This document shows positions 44,215 through 55,900 of a stretch of DNA of 64,000 nucleotides, one piece after another. Origin of the DNA: Tistrella mobilis KA081020-065 (GTDB lineage Bacteria; Pseudomonadota; Alphaproteobacteria; Tistrellales; Tistrellaceae); contig NC_017958.1 of assembly GCF_000264455.2 (NCBI RefSeq), positions 625,001 to 689,000 on the forward strand. The letters run 5' to 3'. The position numbers and the translations under genes are program-made. The number at the start of each line of letters is the position of its first letter. Position 1 is the stretch's first letter. The notes beneath the pieces are model-generated. The model was not told the origin of the DNA. It was given only the letters and a program-made list of their open reading frames with translations, and did no database searches.

Positions 44215-44427
44215 TCAATGGCGTTTCGTCTTGCGCGCCACCACGGGGCGTGCCGGCTCGCGCGGGCGTGTCGCATAGAGCAGCAGCAGCATCACGAAGG
44301 GGGTGACCAGCAGCGACAGCAGGAACGAGACGACGAACCCCGGTTTGCGGCCGGCGCCGCACAGCCCGACCATCACCGACATCACGACATAGATGGTGGG
44401 GAGCAGCAGGCCCATGGTCGGCGGCAT
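44215..44427 (-). CDS. Small two-helix membrane protein
   Basis: 70 residues with two hydrophobic stretches (MGLLLPTIYVVMSVMVGL and GFVVSFLLSLLVTPFVMLLLLYA), a Cys-Gly turn between, and a basic tail. No family recognised. GAGAGGA precedes the start by 9 bases. It lies between the DUF697 gene and the ABC exporter on the same strand, so it may belong to their transcript. Confidence 0.6.
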   Translation of the reverse strand: MPPTMGLLLPTIYVVMSVMVGLCGAGRKPGFVVSFLLSLLVTPFVMLLLLYATRPREPARPVVARKTKRH

Positions 44428-44550
44428 CGGGATGGTCCTCTCGGTGCACTGGTCGTCGGACGACCTGGTGGGTCGTCATGCGGCAGGCGCCGCCCGCCCC
44501 GCCCCGCAGATGCGGTGACGGAGGCAGACGGCGATCGTGGTCGACGGCAA

Positions 44551-45123
44551 TCACGACGCCTTGGTGGCGGCGGGCTTGGCCTCGGTCTTGGTGTCGGCAG
44601 CGGCCTTGGCAGCCTCGACGGTGGACGGCGCATCGGCCTTGGCGGCCTCGAATTCGGCCTTGAAGTGCTCGCGCAGCTGATCCGGGTTGAAGTTCAGCAG
44701 CGTGCCGCCGGTCTCGAAGTGCTGGATGAACACCCGGCCGATGGCATAGGTCACGGCATAGGAGACGGTGGGCGAAACCGCGAGGCCGATGACGGTACCG
44801 ACCACCGGCACCGACTTCACCAGGCTGGCGACGCCACCGACCAGGCCGGCCGCGGCGGTGCCGGGGACGACGGTGTTGGCCAGCGAGCCGATGATCGCCT
44901 TGGCGCGGTTCTCGCTGAACGGCACGTCATAGAGCTTCGACAGCTCGTAGATCATCTTCACCTGCACGCCCGTGACCAGAGCGACGTCGAGCAGGGGGAA
45001 AGGCAGCAGGCCGGCGCCCGCGCCCCAGAGCGCGCAACGCTTGACCAGCGCGCGCGCATCGTCGGCGCGCAGCTCGGGGGTGTACTCTTCGGCGGGAGCA
45101 GCCGTCACTTCGGCGGTGGACAT
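44551..45123 (-). CDS. DUF697-family membrane-associated protein
   Basis: 190 residues. The core (about 25-130) has helices with LLPFPLLDVALVTGVQVKMIYELSKLY and VVGTVIGLAVSPTVSYAVTYAIGRVFIQHFETGGTL, matching DUF697/YcjF-like domains often linked to small GTPases. The tail is an Ala/Lys/Glu-rich helix. Function unknown. ATG 45123 is taken as start; ATG 45138 is in frame. The 250-bp gap upstream holds no gene I can support. Confidence 0.8.
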   Translation of the reverse strand: MSTAEVTAAPAEEYTPELRADDARALVKRCALWGAGAGLLPFPLLDVALVTGVQVKMIYELSKLYDVPFSENRAKAIIGSLANTVVPGTAAAGLVGGVASLVKSVPVVGTVIGLAVSPTVSYAVTYAIGRVFIQHFETGGTLLNFNPDQLREHFKAEFEAAKADAPSTVEAAKAAADTKTEAKPAATKAS

Positions 45124-45373
45124 CGATCGCATCCTCATCCAGGGGCCCGGACCAGTCTTGCCGGGATCGGTCGGTGGGTCGAAAGGGGAAGGGAGGACAG
45201 CCCGTCATGGGAAAGCGCCGTACGGGCAGGGTCGCCCGTATCCTGCTGCTGATCCATGCAGAGCCTGCCATTCTTCCTCTGAAACGCCAACGGAATTCCC
45301 GGAGACATCCGGTTCCGCGGGCGGTACGCCTCCGGACCGGCCTCCACCGGCAGAGCTGTCACACCCTGCGCGG

Positions 45374-48300
45374 TCATGAGGCCGGCCGATCCTTCAATCT
45401 CTGCTGAAGCAGCGCATCGGGCGATGGCGGTTCCACCAGCACCTTCCGCCGCTTCCGCGAGATCAGAGTATAAACCGCAGGTATGACGAACAGCGACACG
45501 AACGTACCAAAGGTCATGCCGCCGACGATCACCCAGCCCAGTTCGCGGCGCCCGCCGGCGCCGGCGCCGGTGGCGATGGCCAGCGGCACCGCGCCCAGCA
45601 CGGTGGCGATCGTGGTCATGATGATCGGCCGGAGCCGGGTTTCGGCCGCCTCGATCACCGCCTCGGTCCGGTCGCGGCCGGCATCGCGCAGCTGATTGGC
45701 GAATTCGGTGATCAGGATGCCGTGCTTGGCGATCAGGCCGATCAGGGTCACGAAGCCGATGAAGCTGTAGATGTTCAGCCCGCCGCCGGTCTCGCTCAGG
45801 GTGAAGATCGCACCCGCCACCGCCAGCGGCGCGATGGCCAGCACGATCACCGGGTCGCGGAAGCTTTCGAACTGGGCGCTCAGCATGAAGAAGATGAACA
45901 CCAGCGCCAGCAGCAGCACCAGACCGGCCGAGCCGCTTTCCTGCGAAGCCTTGGCGGCATCGCCGGCCAGCACCGGCTTCATGCCAGGCTGCAGCACCTC
46001 GCCCATCAGCGGCATCAGAGCCTGGAAGGCTTCGGCCAGCTGATGACCGGGGGCGACCGCCGCCGTGAAGGTGGCCGAGCGCAGCCCGTCTGTGTGCTCC
46101 AGCGTGTCGGCGCCGACTGTGCGGTGCAGTTCCACGAAATCGCGCAGCGGCAGCGGATCGACGCTCTTGCCGCGGATTTCCAGCGTGTTGATCGTCTCCA
46201 CCTGGCCCCGCCATTCGGGCGGCAGGTCGATGATCACCTTGTAGAGTTCGCCGCGGTTGGTGAAGGTGGAAACCGGGTTGCCACCAAGCGCCGCCTGCAG
46301 CGTGTCGCCGAGCGCGGTTGCCGTCACCCCCTGCTCGCCCGCGCCGTCGCGGTCCAGCGTCACCTCCAGCTGCGGCCGGTCCAGCTCCAGGCTGGAGGCC
46401 GGGTCCGCGATCGACGGCAGATCGCGCGCCTTCGTCACCAGCCGGTCCATGGTCCGGGCCAGATCGTCATAGCTGCCGGTGGTGGTGATCATCAGCTGGA
46501 TCGGCCGCGAACTGCCGCCGCCACCCAGCGGGCTGACCTGCAGAACATCGATCCGCAGGCCCGGGATCGCCGCCAGCAGCGGCTTCAGCGCATCGCCGAT
46601 TTCGGTGGCGCTGCGGCTGCGCTCCCCCCAGGGCTTCAGCAGCAGATAGGCATTGGCCGCAGACGGCTTGGGGCTGCCGAGCAGGGTGAGGACGCCGGTC
46701 GCCTCGGGCACGGTTTTCAGCACCGCCTCCACCCGGGCGATCTGATCCTGAAGATGATCGAGAGTCGAGGTACCGCGCGCCTCGATATCGAACAGGATAT
46801 AGCCCTGATCCTCGACCGGCGCGAAGGCGAAGTTCAGCCGGCTGGTCGCCGAGAAGCCGACATAAAGCGCGGCGATCACCCCCAGCAGCACCAGCCAGCG
46901 CCGGTGCAGCAGCCAGCCCAGCAACCGGGCATAGGCGCGGGCCAGCGCCTCGGTCGCCCGTTCCACCCGGCGGGCATAGCCGTGTTCGGCCCGTGCGCCG
47001 ATCAGCCGCGCGCACATCATCGGCGACAGCGTGCGGGCGATGAAGCCCGAGATCAGCACGGCCCCCGCCAGAGTGAAGGCGAATTCCCGGAACAGCATGC
47101 CGATCTGGCCGCCGACCAGGCCGATGGGCGCGAAGACCGCCGCCAGCGTCAGCGTGGTCGCGATCACCGCGAAGCCGATCTCGCGGCTGCCCAGGAAGGA
47201 TGCGGTGAAGGCATCCAGCCCGTCATCGACATGGCGCTGGACGTTTTCGATCTCGACGATCGCATCGTCGACCACCAGGCCGATCGCCAGCACCACCGCC
47301 ATCAGGGTCAGGGTGTTGATACTGAAATCCATCGCCGCCATCAGCCCCAGCGTGCCCAGCAGCGACAGCGGGATGGTCACCAGCGCGATGGCGCTGGAAC
47401 GCAGCGAGCCGAGGAAAATAACCACCACGCCCAGCACCAGGGCGACGGCGATCGCGATCGTCTCGAACACCTCGTGCACCGAAGCGTCGATATAGATCGT
47501 GCTGTCAAAGGCGATCTCGAGCCGGAAACCGCCGGGCAGGCCGGCCTGCAGGGCCGGCAGCTCGGCCTTCACCAGCCTGGCGATGTCGAGCGGATTGGCG
47601 GTGCTCTGCGGCACGATGCCGACGGCCACCACATCGCGGCCGTTGAAGCGGATGGCATTGTCCAGGCTTTCCGGCCCCACCTCCGCCCGGCCCAGATCGG
47701 AGATGCGAACCAGATAGCCCGGCTCGGCGCGCACCACCAGCCGGTCGAATTCGGCCGCGGTCGACAGCGCCCCTTCCACCACCACATCGGTGCGGTCGGT
47801 ACGGGTGCGGATTTCGCCGCCGGGCACGTCGGCATTCTGGGCGACGATCGCCGCCCGGACATCGCCGATGGTGATGCCGTAAGAGGCCAGGCGGATCGGG
47901 TCGAGCACGATGCGGATGGCATAACGCCGCTCACCCAGCAGCGTCGCCTGGGCCACGCCGTCCAGCGCCGCGATCCGCGGCAGCAGCAGGCGATTGGCGG
48001 TATCGCTGATCTCCAGCGCATCATGGCTGTCGCTCGCCACCGTCAGGAACATGATCGGCTGGGCGTCGAGCGATTGCTGCGCCACCACCGGCGCCCGCGC
48101 CGCCTGGGGCAGCGTGTCGGTCAGCGGCGCCACCTTGTTGCGCACCTCGTTGGCGAGCAGCAGCCCGTCCAGCCCCAGGCGGAACTGGATCTGGACCAGC
48201 GACATGCCGGCGCGGCTCTGCGAGGTGATCTGCTGCACGCCCGAAATGCCCGAAACCGCCTGTTCGATCGGCGTGGTCAGCTGGCGCTCGACCTGCTCGG

Positions 48301-48467
48301 CCGCCGCCCCCGGACTAGACGGTGGTGATGGTGACATAGGGGAAATCCATCGCCGGCAGCTGGCGGATGGACAGATGGTTGAGCGCATAAAGCCCCAGCA
48401 GCGCCAGGATCAGGTTGATCACGATCGCGAAGACCGGCCGGCGGATGCAGAGGTCGGAGATCAGCAT
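45374..48467 (-). pseudogene. RND efflux permease with a single-base frameshift
   Basis: The intact gene should encode about 1030 residues starting at ATG 48467 (MLISDLCIRRPVFAIVINLI). After 50 codons the frame meets a stop: GTC TAG TCC GGG, where homologues read V-Y-P-G. Removing one G near 48315 restores VYPGAAAEQVERQ and an open frame to 45374. The rest is a full HAE1 pump: helix-4 GLVVDDAIVEIENVQRH, GFVTLIGLIAKHGILITEFAN. The ATG overlaps the adaptor stop (TGATG). Either a real inactivating mutation, a programmed shift, or a sequencing error. Confidence 0.82.
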
Positions 48468-49600
48468 CAGCCGCCCCCGTCCGCCGGCACCGGATCGATC
48501 CGCATGCCGTCCTCGACCTTGAACTGGCCTTCCACGATCACCGGCGTACCCGCATCGAGCCCGGTCACAATCTCGACCGTGCCGCCATCGCCGTCGGCAC
48601 CGATGGTCACCGGGCGGCGGATCGCCTTGCCGTTGTCGGCCACATAGACGTAGTCGCCCGAGAGCGACGACATCACCGCCGGCCGCGGCACCAGTACAGC
48701 GCCCTCGCGGCTGTCGAGCAAGAGATCGACATTGACGAACAGGCCCGGATGGATCGGCCGGCCGCCGATTTCGGCCTGGGTCAGCTCGGCACGGAGCAGG
48801 ATGCTGCGGCTGTCGGGTTCGATCGAGGGATCGACCAACGTCACCCGCCCCTGGATGGGGTCGGGGCCCAGGCTCTGGGACGAGAGGGTGACCGGCAGGC
48901 CGGTCTTCAGCCGGGGCAGAAGTTTTTCCGACACCCGGAACGTCACCCGCAGGCGAGAGCGATCCTCGACCGTCAGCGCCTCTTCACCGGGGGAAAGAAA
49001 GCTGCCGACCTCGATCTTGCGGGTGCCGGCGACGCCGTCGATGGGTGCGCGCAGGGTGAGCAGGTCGAGCTGGGTCTGCTTCACCTCCAGCGCCGCCCGC
49101 GAGGCCGCGACCGCCGCCCGCGACTGGTCGATATCGGCGCGGGATTTGGTGCCCCGGCGGCCCAGTTCTTCGTCGCGCTTCAGGTTCTGGGCGTCCAGCG
49201 CCGCGGTCGCCCGGGCGCTTGCAAGCTCGGCCTCGGCCACGCGCTGGTCCAGCCGGACCAGGGGCTGGCCCTGCTTCACCGCCTCCCCCTCGCGGAACAG
49301 CACGGCGACGACATGGCCGCCGGATTGCGGCGACAGCACGATGCGTGCCACCGGTTCCACCGTGCCGAAGGTGATCAGGCGATCATAGGCCGTGCCGCGG
49401 CCGGCCTTGGCCACGCCCACCTTCATCGCCGGCGCCGCCGGGGGCTGCTGGGGCGGCGTGGCGGCGGTTCCGGCCACGGCCGGCCCTTTCGTCGCCCCCG
49501 GCGCAGGCACGCCGGGCACGAGACCGGCCTGCCACGCCCAGCCGGCGGCACCGGCCAGGCCTGCAACGATCACCAGCGTGATCCAGCCTCTCGCCCTCAT
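48467..49600 (-). CDS. RND periplasmic adaptor of the frameshifted pump
   Basis: 377 residues. An N-terminal anchor (WITLVIVAGLAGAAGWAWQAGL), lipoyl halves (RIVLSPQSGGHVVAVLFREGEAVKQGQPLVRLD and LTLRAPIDGVAGTRKIEVGSFLSPG), a hairpin rich in Ala/Arg, and barrel domains. The start MRARGW at 49600 is chosen for the anchor; upstream frame looks noncoding. Stop and the permease start share a base (TGATG), so the pair is an operon. It is divergent from the NRPS genes across a 340-bp gap. Confidence 0.9.
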   Translation of the reverse strand: MRARGWITLVIVAGLAGAAGWAWQAGLVPGVPAPGATKGPAVAGTAATPPQQPPAAPAMKVGVAKAGRGTAYDRLITFGTVEPVARIVLSPQSGGHVVAVLFREGEAVKQGQPLVRLDQRVAEAELASARATAALDAQNLKRDEELGRRGTKSRADIDQSRAAVAASRAALEVKQTQLDLLTLRAPIDGVAGTRKIEVGSFLSPGEEALTVEDRSRLRVTFRVSEKLLPRLKTGLPVTLSSQSLGPDPIQGRVTLVDPSIEPDSRSILLRAELTQAEIGGRPIHPGLFVNVDLLLDSREGAVLVPRPAVMSSLSGDYVYVADNGKAIRRPVTIGADGDGGTVEIVTGLDAGTPVIVEGQFKVEDGMRIDPVPADGGG

Positions 49601-49940
49601 CCCACTCCCCTGCTGCGGCGCAATAGACCGCGAACGGTCACTGGTCCGGGATGGAGGGTGACACGACATGGCATCACCTGTCTACCGGACCGCAACCAAA
49701 AATCCACTTGCACGGGAATATCTCCCGGCCTACCAATGGGCGCAACTTCATGGGCACCGAAACTGTGGCAGAATGCACCGCACCGGATCCCATGGTCATC
49801 GATAGCAGGATCTGCGTCCGCCTTCACCTCTGCGCCGTCCGGCGATAAACGACCATCGACCGGAACACCCCCTCGCAGGTTGCTGCATCGCCAGGACAGC
49901 GCCTATCATCGCTCGATCACCAGCGGAATGAAGACTGCCG
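49601..49940. other. 340-bp divergent gap between RND adaptor and NRPS genes
   Basis: No gene seen. It is less GC-rich than its flanks and must hold the promoters for the NRPS (plus) and RND (minus) units. The short inverted repeat CGGGA-ATATC-TCCCG at 49713-49727 is a possible regulator site. No clear -35/-10 pair stands out, and no regulator gene is adjacent. Confidence 0.5.
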
Positions 49941-52900
49941 ATGACCGCGCCACATTTCATCGCACATCAAAACATCTGGCTGGATGAGCGGCTGAATACC
50001 GGACCGGGCTCATATCACATCGGTGGATATGTTGAACTCCGTGGTCCTCTGGATATCGATATCTTCGGCGCGGCACTGAAGGCGGTGGCGGCTGCACATG
50101 CCGGCCTGCATATGCAACCGGTGCCCGAAGGAGACGGTTTTCGTCTTCTCGCATACCAAGACACCTTCTCGTCACCTGTCAGCGTCGATCTGTCGCAGGA
50201 GGGAAATCCTGCGGCAGCTGCGAACGCCTGGATGGCGGCGGATTTCCGCCGGATGTTTCCGGCCGGCGCCCCCCTGTTCAGGTGGGGGTTGATACGCCTC
50301 ACCGCCGACCGCCATTTCTGGACCAAGACCTATCACCATCTGATCGTCGACGGCCACGCGATCTCGCGGATCGTGCAGGATGCCGCACATGCATACACCT
50401 CGCTGCTTGCCGGCCGCGTCCCCGGCCTCGCCGGCAGCGATCCGCTGGCGATCGGTGATCCGCTTGCAGGCGACGGCGTGTCGGCGCGGCACCACTGGTC
50501 GACGGTTCTGGCAGCGGCCCCGCCGGTGCTCAACCCGGTACCGCCCCTGCCACCCCCGGATCTCGGCCCGCCGGATCTCACCCCGCCGGAGCCCGGCATG
50601 CCGGGCCGGCGAACCCGGATCGGGCTGGAGCGCGGGGTCTATGATGGCCTCGCCCGGCTTGCCGCACAGGCCGGCGCCGGCCTGCCGCAGCTGCTTCTGG
50701 TGCTGGCCTCTGCCGCCCTGCTCCGCCGGGCGGGGCGGGATGCTCTGGTCGCCGGCCTGCCGGTCGCCAACAGGCCGACCGCCGCCCACAAGGCGGCCGT
50801 CGGCCTGTTCGCCACCATGCAGCCGGTCATCGTTGCGATCGATGCCACCGACCGCCCGCTCGATGTCGCAGCCGCTCTGGCCCGCAGGATGCGCAGCGCC
50901 TATCGCCATCGCAGCATCGCCTTTGCCGAACAGGCGGCGATGCTGGCGGCGGTGCGCGGCCGGGGCACGCCCGCTTTCGATCTCACCCTGTCTTTCGAGC
51001 CGCACGACTACGACGCCCGCTTCGGCCCGGTGACGGCGACCGCCCATACCCTCTCCACCGGGCGAGAGCCGCATCCGCTCTCGATCTTCGTGCGCGACTA
51101 TCATGACGGTGCCGCCGTCACCGTCGATCTGGACTGGCGCAGCGACGTTTTCGCCGCCGACGACATCCCGGCCCTGATCGCCCGCTTCAACCGGCTCTGC
51201 CGCAGGCTCCTCGACCAGCCTCAGGCCAGCCTCGGCCGGCTCGACCAGCCGGATACCGAAACCCTCGTCCGGCTCAGACGCCTGGGCTGCGGCCGGCCGC
51301 CACGACCGGGCGATCTCGCACCGCTCGCCGATACGATCGCGGCCCAGGCCGCCGCCACCCCCGCAGCCCTCGCGGTGGTCGATGCCGCGACCGGGGATCG
51401 TCTGGACTATCAGACCCTCGTCGCCTGCGCCGGCCGCCGCGCGGCCGCCCTTCAACGCGCCGGTGGCGGCCCCGAAAGCGTGATCGGCCTTGCCCATCCT
51501 TCGGGGATCGAGGCGGTGATCTCGCGGCTCGCGGTCTCGATGGCAGGCGCCGCCTGGCTGCCGCTCGATCCCGAGGATCCCCCTGCCCGCCGGGCGACGA
51601 TGCTCGATCAGGCCCGTCCCCTGCTGGTGCTGGACGACCAGTCGGCCCGCGCTCTCGACCTGACCGTTGCCGCCGATGCCCGGCCGGCAGCATGGCCGGT
51701 TCATCCCGAACAGCTCGCCTATCTGCTGTTCACCTCGGGCTCGACCGGCACGCCCAAGCCCGTCGCCGTCCCGCACCGCGCCCTGGCCATGCACATGGCC
51801 TGGATGGGCCGGCGCTATCCGCTCGGCCCCGACGACGTCGTCCTGCAGAAGACCCCGGCCGGTTTCGACGCCTCGATCTGGGAGTTTCTGGCGCCGCTGA
51901 TGGCCGGTGCGCGGCTGGTGCTGGCGCCAGCCGGCAGCCATCGCGACCCTGAGATGATCGGGCGGCTTTGCGCAGATCACGGCGCCACCATCCTGCAGGC
52001 CACGCCGACCCTGATCGACGCGCTGGCCGCAGGCGGGGCGCTCGCCCGTGCCGGCCGGCTGCGCCGCCTGTTCGCGGGCGGCGAGATCCTGGGCCCGGCG
52101 ACCATCGCCGCCGCCCGGGCAGCGCTGCCCGCCGATGCCGTCCTGATCAATCTCTACGGCCCTACGGAATGCTGTATCGACGCCTCGGCCGCCGACATCC
52201 CGGCGGATCTGCAGGGGGCGGCGCCGCTGGGCGATCCGGTTGACGGCGCCAGCCTGCAGGTGATCGATGCCGCGGGCGACCCGGTCGGCCCGGGGGTCGC
52301 CGGTGAACTCGCCATCGGCGGCCTGGCCGTCGGCCGTGGCTATCACGGCGATCCGGTGCGCACCGCGTTCGCCTTCCGCCCCGACCCCGAGGCGAAGGCG
52401 CCGGGCGCCCGCCGCTATCTGACCGGCGATCGCGTCCGCCGCACGGAACGGGATGCCCTGCTGGCGCTGGGCCGGATCGACGGCCAGATCAAGCTGGCCG
52501 GCCGGCGGATCGAACCGGGCGAGATCGAAGCCGCGCTGATGGTCCATCCCGCCATCGCCCAGGCGGGCGCAGCCCTGCTGCCGGCGACCGACGGCGCCGC
52601 TCCCCGGCTCGGCGCCTGCATCGTGCTCCGCCCCGGCCATCCTGCCCCGGCCCCCGACGAGCTGCGCCGCCATCTGGCGGCCCGCCTGCCCGCCGTGCTC
52701 CACCCTGCGATCGTGACCTCCGCCGACCGGCTGCCGCTGTCGCGTTCAGGCAAGCTCGACCGCCGGGCTCTTGGCAAGGCGATGGCCGACGAGGTACCGG
52801 CCACCGCCGCCCGCACCCGCCTCGACGGCCCGCTCCAGGCCGAAATCGCCGCGATCTGGGCCGAAGTGCTCGACCTGCCGATGCCCGGATCCGCCGATGA

Positions 52901-55900
52901 TTTCTTCGCCCTTGGCGGCCACTCGCTGAAGGCCATGCAGGTGGCGACGCGGCTGCGCGCGGTGTTCGATGTCGAAATCGGCCTGGAAGAGCTGTTCGAC
53001 CATCCCCGCCTCGACGATCTGGCGGCACTCGTCGCCGCCCGGCGCCGGGATGCCCCTGCGGACCCCGGCCCCGTGCTCGACATCCTGCCGGTCCCGGCCA
53101 GCGGCCTCTGCCCGCTGTCGTCTGCGCAGGAGCGGATCTGGTTTCTGGCCCAGTGGCCGGATGGCGCCGTCGCCTACAATATGGCGATGGCGGTCCGCAT
53201 CGACGGCCCGCTCGACGTCGCAGCCTTTGCCGAGGCCGCGGCCGTGCTGCCCGATCGCCATCCGATGCTGCGCACCTGCTTCGCGGCCCCCGACGGCGTG
53301 CCGCTTCAGCGGGTCGACCCTGAGGCACGGCTGGTGCTCGCGACCCGCGATCTCAGGGATCTCGATCCCGCGGCACGCGATGCGGCGGTGACCGAGGCCG
53401 CCGCCCGCGACGCAGCCACGCCCTTCGACCTGACCCGGGCGCCGCTGCTGCGGCTGACCCTGCTGCGGCTCGCCGATGACGCCCATGTCCTGCTGGTCAA
53501 CCTGCACCACATCGCCGGCGACGGCTGGTCGGGGCAGATCGTGCTGGAAGAGCTGACCGCCCTTTATGCCGCCCGGATCGGCGCCGGTCCCGATCTGCCG
53601 CCGGCGCCCGCGCTCACCTATGCCGATGTCGCCGACTGGCAGCGCCGCCGCCTGAACGAGGCCGAAGCCCGCCGCCAGCTCGACCATTGGCGGGGGGTGC
53701 TGACCGACCCGCCGGTGCTGGACCTGCCGACCGACCGGCCGCGGCCGCCGGTGGTCTCATCGGACGGCGGCTGCCTTGTCCGCGACCTGCCTGATGATCT
53801 TCTGGTGGATCTCCGCAGGCTTGCGGCAGGCGCCGGCTGCACGCCCTTCATGGCCATGACCGCCCTGTTCGGCCTGCTGCTCGGCCGCATGGCCGGCCAG
53901 GACGAGGTCGTGATCGGCACGCCGGTCACCAACCGTCCGGACCGGCGGCTGGAGGATCTGGTCGGCTTCTTCACCAACACCCTGCCGCTCAGGCTGGATC
54001 TGAGGGGGGCCGATCTTCCCGCCCTGCTCTCCCGCACCCGCGCCACCTGCCTCGCCGCCTTCGACCATCCGGACCTGCCCTTCGAGCGCCTGGTCGATGC
54101 CTTCGCGCCCGAACGCAGCCTGGCCCATACACCGCTCTTCCAGGTGATGCTGGCCTGGCAGCTGGCCGGCGCCAGCCGGCTGGAACTGCCGGGGCTTGCC
54201 GTCAGCCGGCTTGCCCCCGCCTTCACCGCCGCCAAATTCGACCTGATGCTTTCGGTCGAAGAGACCGGCCGGTCGATGTCCTGGCGCTTCGACTATCGCG
54301 CCGAGCTGTTCGAGCCCGAGACGATCGCCCTGATCGCCGACCGGCTTATCGCCCTGATCCGCGCCGCCGCCCGTCATCCGGCAGCGCGTCTGCCGGAACT
54401 CTTCGAAGTCCCGGTTCCGACAGTGCCGACGCCCCCCGCGCCCGCATCCGATGTCGTCGACCTCATCCTCGCCCGTCTCGACGCCGATCCCGGCCAGATC
54501 GCGCTGGTCGATGCGGCCACGGGCATCAGCCTTTCCGCCGCAGAACTGGCAGCCCGCGCCCGCCGCCGTGCGGCGGGGCTGGTCGCGGCCGGCATCGGCC
54601 CCGATCGCATCGTCGCCCTCGCCCATCCCCGCGGGGCCGAGCTGGTGGTGTCGATGCTGGCGGTGGCGATTGCCGGCGGTGCCTGGCTTGCCCTCGACGA
54701 GGACGAGCCCGAGGCGCGCCGGGCGCTGATCCTGGCGACCGCCGCCCCCGATCTGGTGCTGGATGCCGACGGCGCCGCCCGGATCGATGCCGCCGCCGGC
54801 GATCATCCGCTGCCGGCCGGCGTCCGCCATCCCGACCGGCTGGCCTATCTGCTGTTCACCTCGGGCTCCACCGGCACGCCCAAGCCGGTGGCCGTGCCGC
54901 ACCGCGCGCTCGCCCGGCACATGGCCTGGATGAACCGCAGCTTCCCGCTCGACCCCGCAGATGCCGTGCTTCAGAAGACGCCCACCGGCTTCGACGCCTC
55001 GGTCTGGGAGTTCCAGGCACCGCTGATGACCGGCGCCCGGCTGGTGCTGGCCCCTGCCGGCAGCCATCGCGCGCCCGAGACCCTGGGCAGGCTGGTCGAC
55101 GCCCATGGCATCACCATTCTTCAGGCAACCCCGACTCTGGTCGATGCGCTGGCGGCCACGGGCGCCCTCGCCCGCGGCCAGCAGCTGCGCCGGCTGTTCA
55201 TCGGCGGCGAAGCGCTGGGTACCCCCACCATTCGCGCCGCGCGCACCGTGCTGCCGTCCGGCTGCGCGATCATCAACCTCTACGGCCCCACCGAATGCTG
55301 CATCGATGCCACCGCCTGGGTCGCGGACGGTCTGCCCGCGGCGGGCACGGCGCCGCTGGGGGCGGCGATCGACGGTGTGCATCTCATGGTGCTCGACCGC
55401 ACCGGCCGTCCCGTCCCGCCGGGCATGCCGGGCGAACTCGCCATCGGTGGCGAGACCGTCGGCCGCGGCTATCACGGCGATCCGGTGCGCACCGCGCTCG
55501 CCTTCCGTCCTGACCCGGCGGCCCCCCGCCCCGGTGCCCGCTGCTATCTGACCGGCGACCGGGTGCTGGTCGATGCCCGCGGCCGGCTGCGCTATCAGGG
55601 CCGGATCGATGCCCAGATGAAACTCCGCGGCCAGCGGATCGAGCCGGGCGAGATCGAGGCGGTGTTGAGCGCCCATCCCGCCATCGCCCGCGCCGGGGTG
55701 ACGGTGGTGAGCGCCGAGGGCGGCGAGACCCTGGTCGCCTGGCTGACCTGCCATCCGGGAAGCGTTTTGCCTGCCGCCGAGGTGCTCCGCCGCCATGTCG
55801 CCCGGCATCTGCCGATCCACATGATCCCGGCGCGCTTCGTTGCAACCGATGCCCTGCCGCTCACCGCCTCGGGCAAGCTCGACCGCCGGGCGCTGACCGC

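Noticed and set aside
45722-48328. 868-codon plus-strand frame opposite the frameshifted RND permease
   Set aside because: Antisense shadow; RND motifs are all on the minus strand.
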